A DNA stretch of 9,028 nt from JBFMAI01 sp964462635 (GTDB lineage Bacteria; Planctomycetota; Phycisphaerae; UBA1845; Fen-1342): contig CAYWYJ010000145.1 in NCBI GenBank assembly GCA_964462635.1, forward strand, positions 1 to 9,028. The letters are read 5' to 3'. The notes beneath the pieces are model-generated. The model saw only the letters and a list, made by a program, of their open reading frames with translations, was not told the origin of the DNA and searched no databases. The position numbers and the translations under genes are program-made. This document shows positions 4,438-9,028 of this stretch, piece after piece (position 1 is the first letter of the stretch; each line of letters opens with the position of its first letter).

Positions 4438-6798
4438 TTACGGGCCGGTCAGCAGGCGGACGAACGGGTTGATATCGCCGAAATCAACGATTCCGTCGTT
4501 GTTGATGTCGCCGTTGGACATCGGGCAGGTCGGATACTGGACCTGCCACGCCGCCGGATTCGTCAGCATCAACACGAACGGGTTGATGTCGCCGAAATCA
4601 ACGTTCCCGTCGCAGTTCGCGTCGCCCTTGAGGCCGCGCAGCACACCCCGGATCACCAGGGCATAGGCCGCGTCCATCTGCGGCGTGCTCAAATAGGCGT
4701 CCTGAACGATCTCGTCGCCGGAAACCTGCACGGTCCACGCGCCCGCCGGCGGGTTCAGGACAATCACGTTCTCGACGGTGTCCTTGGTGTTGGGCGAACC
4801 GCCGGGGGTCGAGAAGTTGTCGTCCCGCAGGCCGTTGTTGCCGTAGTAGACCGTGCCGCCGGGCGCGGTGACCTTGAGGGTCAGGTCGTTGATGCGGTGC
4901 TGGGTCTGGACGGCGGGATTGCCCTGTGGGTCGATGTAGACCATCGTGGCGACGAACTCGGCCTCGCCGGCGGGGACGTTCACGTTGTACGTCTTGACCG
5001 CGAGCGGCGTGAGAATGTCCGTCTCGTTGATGATGATCATCTTGTCACGGTAGTTGTAGAGCTTGCCGAGGTCGGCCATGCCCCAGCCCTGGCGGTCGCG
5101 GTACATGTTGGCGTTGGAGCCGCCGGCCTTCCAGTTGTACCGATAGGCGGTGTTGATCAGCAGCGCCTTGGCCGTGGTGGAGCGCGGCCGGTCCGCGAAG
5201 ACCGACGGTCCGCCGCCGAAACCGGGGAACACGCCCTGGTGCCACAGGTCCATCATCAGGCCGAAGTGGCCGGCGGTGGCGGGCGTCGCGTTGGACGTGC
5301 CGCTGAACTGCCCGTAGCCGGTCGTGGACGTGCTGTAGGTCGTGTAAGTCTGGTCGTAGAAGTGGGCTAGGTCGGGCTTGATCCGGTTGTCCGACGCGGG
5401 GCCCGTGCTGCCCGACGAGTAGTCATCGGTGCGGGTCAGAGTGTCGTTGTGCGTAATGCCGCCGACGCTGACGATGTTCTTGGCCCACGCTTGCGGCCGC
5501 GAATCCTGGTTCAGCGACGCGTTGCTCTGCGACTGGCAGCTCAGATAATCGACCTTGAACAGGTAATCATCCGTCTCGGCCGAGAGCGTCGTGTACTGCC
5601 GCGTCCGCGGGCTGCCCACGCTCGAGGTCTGGTAGCACGAACGGAACACGTCGTTCGGATCGGTCGCCTCGGTGTTCAGCGACAAGCGGGTGTAGGTGCC
5701 ACCGAACTGAGTCGACAGGTTGTAGTTGCACGCGATGCCCTGCTCGCGGTTGGGGCACATGCCCTTGGCTTGCGCCACGGCGCCCCGCGAGAAGTTGTTG
5801 CCGAAGCAGGCGGTCCCGTGCGAGTCCACGGAAGCGGTCTTGTGGTAGAGGACGGGCTTGTCGGACCACTCCTGGTGGGCGCTGACCACGCCGCCGTCAA
5901 ACACCTCGCCCCGCACACCCTGGCCGGTGAAGCCCAGCGCGTGCAGTGTGGCGCCGCCGCCGATCTGGCGGACGATGTCCATGTCGTACTCGCCCGGACC
6001 CCACGGATCGATAAACTGCACGTGGTCCATGTGGGCGATTTCGAGCACCTGCGGCAGGGTCGCGTAGACCGTCATGCGGTGGCCGTCGGGCGCCACGTTC
6101 ATGACCTCGCCGCCGGCGGCCTGGACGTAGTTGGCGATCGGCTGCTGCGAATCAAGCCCAACGCCGAAGACCATGATCGAATAGGCCTGAAGCTCACTGT
6201 CCGCCGCCCCGCTGGCCATCGCGTTGAGAATCGCCTCGTCCAGCTTGTAGGCCGGGTGCAGGGGGCCGACCCAGCGCACAAACTCCATCCGGGCCACCGC
6301 GTCGCGGGTCGCCGGGCTCATCTGCGCCACGACCGCGTTCTCGGCCACGAAGGCGTGGATCGTCGCGCCGGCGTCGCGCAGGGCGTTCTGGAACGCCTCC
6401 AGCGGCTGGCTGATGAACTGGACGACGTAGACGTTGCTGCCGGCGCGGGCCTGGAGCTCGGCCGGAACCAGCGGCGCATCCGTCGCCGGATCAAACTGCG
6501 CAAAGCGGAACTGAATCTGGTTCGTCGTCGGGAACGTCCGCGAGAAGCCCTGGCCATCCAGGCTCACCGCGTAGAAATGCGCCGGCCCTTCCGCCGTGAG
6601 CTCACTCCAAACCGCCACGACCCCGTCGGAGTTCGGGATCGCGACGACACGGCTGTCGAGGACCGGGTTGGTCGTATTCTGGAACGGCAGTGATCCCAGC
6701 GCCAACCCAACGGCCTGATCGGCCGGTGCCGGCAGCGTCATCGCCACGATGAACGCCGCCAGGCAGCCCATACTGCCCACCACGCTTCGGTTTCTCAT
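4438..6798 (-). CDS. Secreted S8 serine peptidase with tandem propeptide-like modules and dockerin-type tail, 786 aa
   Basis: This is an exported subtilisin-family endopeptidase. An in-frame ATG lies at 6843, but the ATG at 6798 is preferred: AAGGAGAGG sits 6 nt upstream and a signal peptide begins there (MRNR, then hydrophobic CLAAFIVAMTLPAPA). Two similar strand-helix-strand modules follow, about 121-185 (NVYVVQF … VRWVGPLHPAYKL) and about 203-268 (AYSIMVF … VQFIDPWGP). They look like duplicated inhibitor-I9-type propeptides. The catalytic domain (about 275-580) shows Asp301 in FDGG instead of the usual DTG/DSG, His327 in DSHGTA, probable oxyanion Asn426 in SQSNAS, and Ser502 in SGTSNATP. 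It has five Cys (331, 348, 357, 388, 421), so disulfides are possible. A beta-rich proprotein-convertase-P-like or jelly-roll region (about 600-715) precedes the dockerin-type tail at 725-786, which ends RLLTGP. The Asp/His/Ser set is complete, so activity is expected; the substrate is unknown. Confidence 0.92.
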   Translation of the reverse strand: MRNRSVVGSMGCLAAFIVAMTLPAPADQAVGLALGSLPFQNTTNPVLDSRVVAIPNSDGVVAVWSELTAEGPAHFYAVSLDGQGFSRTFPTTNQIQFRFAQFDPATDAPLVPAELQARAGSNVYVVQFISQPLEAFQNALRDAGATIHAFVAENAVVAQMSPATRDAVARMEFVRWVGPLHPAYKLDEAILNAMASGAADSELQAYSIMVFGVGLDSQQPIANYVQAAGGEVMNVAPDGHRMTVYATLPQVLEIAHMDHVQFIDPWGPGEYDMDIVRQIGGGATLHALGFTGQGVRGEVFDGGVVSAHQEWSDKPVLYHKTASVDSHGTACFGNNFSRGAVAQAKGMCPNREQGIACNYNLSTQFGGTYTRLSLNTEATDPNDVFRSCYQTSSVGSPRTRQYTTLSAETDDYLFKVDYLSCQSQSNASLNQDSRPQAWAKNIVSVGGITHNDTLTRTDDYSSGSTGPASDNRIKPDLAHFYDQTYTTYSTSTTGYGQFSGTSNATPATAGHFGLMMDLWHQGVFPGFGGGPSVFADRPRSTTAKALLINTAYRYNWKAGGSNANMYRDRQGWGMADLGKLYNYRDKMIIINETDILTPLAVKTYNVNVPAGEAEFVATMVYIDPQGNPAVQTQHRINDLTLKVTAPGGTVYYGNNGLRDDNFSTPGGSPNTKDTVENVIVLNPPAGAWTVQVSGDEIVQDAYLSTPQMDAAYALVIRGVLRGLKGDANCDGNVDFGDINPFVLMLTNPAAWQVQYPTCPMSNGDINNDGIVDFGDINPFVRLLTGP
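4441..4626 (-). repeat. Tandem dockerin-type tail module of the 786-aa protease
   Basis: It encodes residues 725-786. Each half carries a D-x-N-x-D-x-x-x-D-F-G-D calcium-binding-type loop followed by INPFV. Cores at 4460..4488 and 4574..4602 are 114 bp apart and differ at 1 of 29 bases. A Cys in the first loop (729) and a Cys in the linker (758) also occur at the same places in the other protease, which would allow a conserved disulfide. Confidence 0.85.
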
Positions 6799-6804
6799 GC
6801 TGTG

Positions 6805-6813
6805 CCTCTCCTT
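6805..6813 (-). promoter_or_regulatory. Ribosome binding site of the 786-aa protease
   Basis: The minus strand reads AAGGAGAGG, then CACAGC, then ATG. This moves the start from 6843 to 6798 and leaves the 15 upstream in-frame codons as 5' leader. Confidence 0.8.
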
Positions 6814-6845
6814 GATGTGCAAGACCATCCCGGTCGCATCCACGC

Positions 6846-6863
6846 CAGACGTTACATCGTCTG
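6846..6863. promoter_or_regulatory. 18-bp dyad symmetry upstream of the 786-aa protease
   Basis: CAGACG (6846..6851) and CGTCTG (6858..6863) are perfect reverse complements around TTACAT. It lies 48-65 bp upstream of the start codon, in an AT-richer gap. The size and spacing suit an operator for a dimeric regulator, or a leader hairpin if transcription starts further upstream. Confidence 0.4.
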
Positions 6864-6908
6864 CTCACGCTACATGGAATTGACGCGCAGCTTCGCTTCG
6901 CCTCACCC

Positions 6909-6936
6909 ATTACTTTTACCGGAGCCGGCCCCGCAA
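6909..6936 (-). promoter_or_regulatory. Weak candidate promoter for the 786-aa protease
   Basis: On the minus strand TTGCGG (6936..6931) and AGTAAT (6914..6909) are 16 bp apart, in the AT-rich part of the gap after the phosphoesterase stop. The matches to the sigma70 consensus are only 3/6 and 4/6. Transcription would start near 6902 and give a leader of about 100 nt that includes the dyad. Confidence 0.25.
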
Positions 6937-6980
6937 GGCAATCGAAAAATCGAGGAATTGCGTCGGACTTACGCCCCTTA

Positions 6981-7568
6981 TTATCGGCTACCCCGCCCCG
7001 GGGGACCCAGCCCCCGAAGGTCCAGCCGCACGGGCGGCTCCTCGCTGCGCCCATCCCGTACTTCCCAGAACCGGACCCGATCGGCGGCCAGGTCCAGCGT
7101 GGCCACCGTGTACCGCGGGGCCCGGTGCAATGCGCCGGGGTTGACGACCCGGACCGCCCCCAGCCGCACCGACGCCGGCACGTGCGTGTGCCCGTGCAGG
7201 ACATACTCGGCCCCGGCAAAGTCCTCGGGCCGGCCACGACCCTCCACCAGCTCACGCCACAGACCGTCGAACGCCGTCTCGTGGCCGTGAAAGACCACCA
7301 GCCTTCGTCCCCCCACCTCCACCCGCAGCGGTCCCGCGCCCAGCGTGACCCCCGGCCAGTCCGGCCCCCCGAAATACGGAGCGTCGGGCACGTCGGTGTT
7401 GCCGGCCACGACCCACGCCCGTCGCCCCGCCAGCTCGGCGAGCACGTCCGCGCTGCCCACGTCTCCGCAGTGGACCAGGGCCTCGGCGCCCAGCCGGTCC
7501 AGCAGGCGGACGGCGTCGGCGGTTCGTCGCCACTGACCGTGCGTGTCCGAGAGAATACCGAGGATCAC
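6981..7568 (-). CDS. YfcE/MJ0936-type metallophosphoesterase, 195 aa
   Basis: This is a calcineurin-like phosphoesterase of the small YfcE/MJ0936 group, a two-metal enzyme that hydrolyses phosphodiesters; it is cytoplasmic, with no signal peptide. The metal and active-site motifs appear in order: SDTHG (Asp8, His10), CGDVGS (Asp36), AGNTD (Asn57), FHGH (His94) and HGHTH (His127, His129), then NPGAL. The open frame extends upstream into rho, but the conserved fold begins at ILGILSDTHG, so the GTG at 7568 is chosen. A GAGG at 7577..7580 gives 8-nt spacing. At 195 aa it is slightly longer than typical members (about 160-185) because of an Arg/Gly-rich tail. Its start is 23 nt after the rho stop, which suggests one operon. 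The gene ends with TAA TAA and a third in-frame TAA 6 nt later. The in vivo substrate cannot be told from sequence. Confidence 0.9.
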   Translation of the reverse strand: MILGILSDTHGQWRRTADAVRLLDRLGAEALVHCGDVGSADVLAELAGRRAWVVAGNTDVPDAPYFGGPDWPGVTLGAGPLRVEVGGRRLVVFHGHETAFDGLWRELVEGRGRPEDFAGAEYVLHGHTHVPASVRLGAVRVVNPGALHRAPRYTVATLDLAADRVRFWEVRDGRSEEPPVRLDLRGLGPPGRGSR

Positions 7569-7591
7569 CGCGTCGGCCTCGCGTTCCCGAC

Positions 7592-8785
7592 TCAGGCGCG
7601 CAGGCTGCCCAGGAAGGACTCCAGCGTCGAGTGGCGTTGCAGCCGTTCGAGCAGGGTGAGCATCTGCTTCGTCGGCGGCAGGTCGTTGAGCTGCCGGCGG
7701 AGCATGTACACCTTCTCCAGCGTGTCGCGCGGCAGGAGCTTCTCCTCCTTGCGCGTCCCCGACTGCCGCAGGTCCATCGCGGGCCAGATGCGCAGGTTGG
7801 CGAGCTCGCGGTCGAGCACGAGTTCCATGTTCCCCGTGCCCTTGAACTCCTGGAAGATGAACTCGTCGGCCCGGCTGCCGGTGTCGATCAGGGCCGACGC
7901 GATGATCGTCAACGACCCGCCGCCCTCCACGCACCGGGCGGCCCCGAAGATCTGCTTCGGCTCCTGGAGGGCGCGGATGTCCAGCCCCCCGGTCATCGTC
8001 CGCCCGCTGGTGCCGACGAAGTTGTTGAACGCCCGCGCCAGCCGCGTGATGGAGTCCAGCAGAATGACGATGTGCCGCCCCAGCTCGACCAGCCGGCGGG
8101 CCCGCTCGATCACCAGCCGCGCCACCCGAATGTGCGAGTTCACGTCCTGGTCGTTGCTCGACGCGATGACCTCCCCCCGCACGTTGCGCCGCATCTCCGT
8201 GACCTCTTCCGGCCGCTCGTCCACCAGCAGCACGATCATGTAAACGTCCGGGTGGTTCGTGGCGATCCCGTGGGCCATCTGCTGCAACAGGATCGTCTTG
8301 CCCGTCCGCGGGGGGGCCACGATTAACCCGCGCTGACCGCGACCGATCGGCGTGAACAGGTCCACCACGCGCATCGTCGCCGGTCCCCCGGGCGTGTCGA
8401 AGTGCAGCACCTGCGTCGGGTCGACTGCCGTCGTTTCGGTCAGCGGCGTCGGTGGCAGCCAGTCGCTGGCGGCAATCCCCTCGATGGCGTCGATGCGGGC
8501 CAGCTTGAACCGCCGGTTGCCCTTGTTCTCCACGCGGGCCAACGGCCCGCGCAGCATCTCCCCGCCGCGCAGGGCGAACTTCCGCACCGCGTCCACCGAG
8601 ACGTAGGCGTCATCCGCGTGTATCGCCAAGTGCCGCTTCGGGGAGCGCAGGAACCCGGCCGACTGCGCGTCGAGTTCCAGCACGCCCTCCACCACGGTCG
8701 CCCCCGCTTCGTTCCCATTCTGCTCGGACGGACCGCGTCCGTTCGGCCCGCCGCTCTTGGTGGACTGACCTTTGCCTTCGGGCAT
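7592..8785 (-). CDS. rho: Transcription termination factor Rho, 397 aa, without the helical N-terminal domain
   Basis: This is a hexameric RNA-dependent ATPase that ends transcription and separates RNA from polymerase. The ATG at 8785 is chosen because GGAGGG lies just upstream; a GTG at 8800 in frame has no ribosome binding site. Residues 1-29 are a Gly/Ser/Asn-rich low-complexity stretch in place of the usual Rho_N helical domain. The RNA-binding cold-shock-like domain spans about 31-105 (GVLELDAQSAGFLRS, DDAYVS). The ATPase core (about 137-397) carries PIGRGQRGL, Walker A GLIVAPPRTGKT (153-164), DERPEEVTE (189-197), Walker B ILLDS (241-245), a Q-loop near TGGLDIRALQ (265-274), an R-loop DTGSRADE (301-308) and SGTRKEE (342-348). 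By remembered alignment with E. coli Rho, Phe62 of the primary RNA site is Ala here and the P-loop Lys181 is Arg. The core is otherwise highly conserved, so it should be functional. The phosphoesterase gene follows 23 nt downstream. Confidence 0.97.
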   Translation of the reverse strand: MPEGKGQSTKSGGPNGRGPSEQNGNEAGATVVEGVLELDAQSAGFLRSPKRHLAIHADDAYVSVDAVRKFALRGGEMLRGPLARVENKGNRRFKLARIDAIEGIAASDWLPPTPLTETTAVDPTQVLHFDTPGGPATMRVVDLFTPIGRGQRGLIVAPPRTGKTILLQQMAHGIATNHPDVYMIVLLVDERPEEVTEMRRNVRGEVIASSNDQDVNSHIRVARLVIERARRLVELGRHIVILLDSITRLARAFNNFVGTSGRTMTGGLDIRALQEPKQIFGAARCVEGGGSLTIIASALIDTGSRADEFIFQEFKGTGNMELVLDRELANLRIWPAMDLRQSGTRKEEKLLPRDTLEKVYMLRRQLNDLPPTKQMLTLLERLQRHSTLESFLGSLRA

Positions 8786-8788
8786 GGA

Positions 8789-8794
8789 CCCTCC
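8789..8794 (-). promoter_or_regulatory. Ribosome binding site deciding the rho start
   Basis: GGAGGG on the minus strand is followed by TCC and the ATG at 8785. The spacing is short, but the purine match is strong, while nothing comparable precedes the in-frame GTG at 8800. Confidence 0.6.
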
Positions 8795-8868
8795 AAACAC
8801 GGGCCGCCGCGGCGACCCACGGGGCGACGCAGCCGCGCTTCCGGCGCCGGCTGGGCCACGCCACTAAC

Positions 8869-8899
8869 ACGACCGGACATTCCCGCCCCGAACGACCGG
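8869..8899. repeat. 8-bp direct repeat in the rho leader
   Basis: ACGACCGG occurs at 8869..8876 and 8892..8899. A reverse-complement copy of its first seven bases lies inside the promoter spacer of rho. The units are short and the region is GC-rich, so chance is possible. Confidence 0.25.
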
Positions 8900-8923
8900 G
8901 CCACCGTACTCGCCCGGCTCCGC

Positions 8924-8943
8924 GTCGGCGTGCATCCGCCGAC
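8924..8943 (-). promoter_or_regulatory. Perfect stem-loop at the start of the rho leader
   Basis: GTCGGCG (8924..8930) and CGCCGAC (8937..8943) are perfect 7-bp complements around a 6-nt loop. The element begins 10 bp past the predicted -10 box, so it would lie at or within a few nt of the 5' end of the rho mRNA. It could protect the 5' end or serve as an operator. Confidence 0.45.
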
Positions 8944-8952
8944 ACACCCAAT

Positions 8953-8981
8953 AGTCTAAATGGGTATTCACGGTCGTGCAA
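8953..8981 (-). promoter_or_regulatory. Candidate sigma70-type promoter of rho
   Basis: On the minus strand TTGCAC (8981..8976) and TAGACT (8958..8953) are separated by exactly 17 bp within the only AT-rich patch upstream of rho. Transcription would start near 8946, giving a leader of about 160 nt. The consensus match is moderate (3/6 and 4/6). Nothing recognisable lies between it and the right edge of the window. Confidence 0.45.
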
Positions 8982-9028
8982 CATGGGAGGGCGAGGCTGT
9001 CTCCTGCGGCGACCCTGCCGGCCTGCCG

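Noticed and set aside
1783..4626. Could the repeated FGDINPFV DNA be a CRISPR-like or mobile repeat array?
   Set aside because: The four 29-bp units lie in frame inside two coding sequences and encode the dockerin-type halves; codon-level conservation explains them.
5449..6693. 414-aa plus-strand open frame opposite the 786-aa protease
   Set aside because: Antisense to a gene with complete S8 motifs; no recognisable domain of its own.
6799..6843. Earlier ATG for the 786-aa protease
   Set aside because: It has no ribosome binding site, would bury the signal peptide behind 15 polar residues, and the true Shine-Dalgarno lies inside this stretch.
7569..7934. Upstream in-frame extension of the phosphoesterase into rho
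   Set aside because: The extension overlaps rho, is low-complexity shadow sequence, and the conserved fold starts exactly at the GTG at 7568.
8610..8984. 124-aa minus-strand frame overlapping the rho leader and 5' end
   Set aside because: The frame runs deep into rho, is Arg-rich in the overlap, has no Shine-Dalgarno, and its start lies within the predicted promoter.

Overview
The window looks like a piece of a Planctomycetota chromosome, most likely Phycisphaerae-like. It is G+C-rich throughout (about two-thirds by eye). Two secreted proteases end in the tandem dockerin-type tail (GDxNCD…VDFGDINPFV…NGDIN…VDFGDINPFV) that is characteristic of secreted proteins in that lineage. The lineage call is an inference from these tails and the general gene style; no rRNA or other marker is present.

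All five genes lie on the minus strand, so transcription runs from right to left. Right end: rho (7592..8785), with a plausible sigma70-type promoter (8953..8981) and a leader of about 160 nt that begins with a perfect stem-loop. Its stop is 23 nt from the GTG start of a YfcE/MJ0936-type metallophosphoesterase (6981..7568), and the two are probably co-transcribed. An AT-richer gap of about 180 bp follows, containing a dyad symmetry. Then come two adjacent secreted subtilisin-family (S8) peptidases: one of 786 aa (4438..6798), closed by a textbook intrinsic terminator, and one of 840 aa (1783..4305). Their catalytic and N-terminal regions differ widely, but their last 62 residues are about 73% identical and both end in RLLTGP. 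Each start is fixed by a strong Shine-Dalgarno sequence.

Left of the second protease is a 400-bp gene-free stretch (1380..1782). It is packed with structure: three GC-rich hairpins, a diverged 67-bp direct repeat in two copies, and G-quadruplex-type motifs on both strands. The left edge holds the first 459 codons of a secreted protein of unknown function that resembles DUF3352-type proteins; it continues outside the window.

Functionally this is one housekeeping unit (transcription termination plus a phosphoesterase) next to an extracytoplasmic set (two exported proteases with a shared C-terminal tag, and an exported hypothetical protein). I found no CRISPR array, tRNA, rRNA, insertion sequence or phage gene. 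The most noteworthy items are the shared protease tail, the tandem propeptide-like modules of the 786-aa protease, the short Rho with no helical N-terminal domain, and the structured intergenic repeats.
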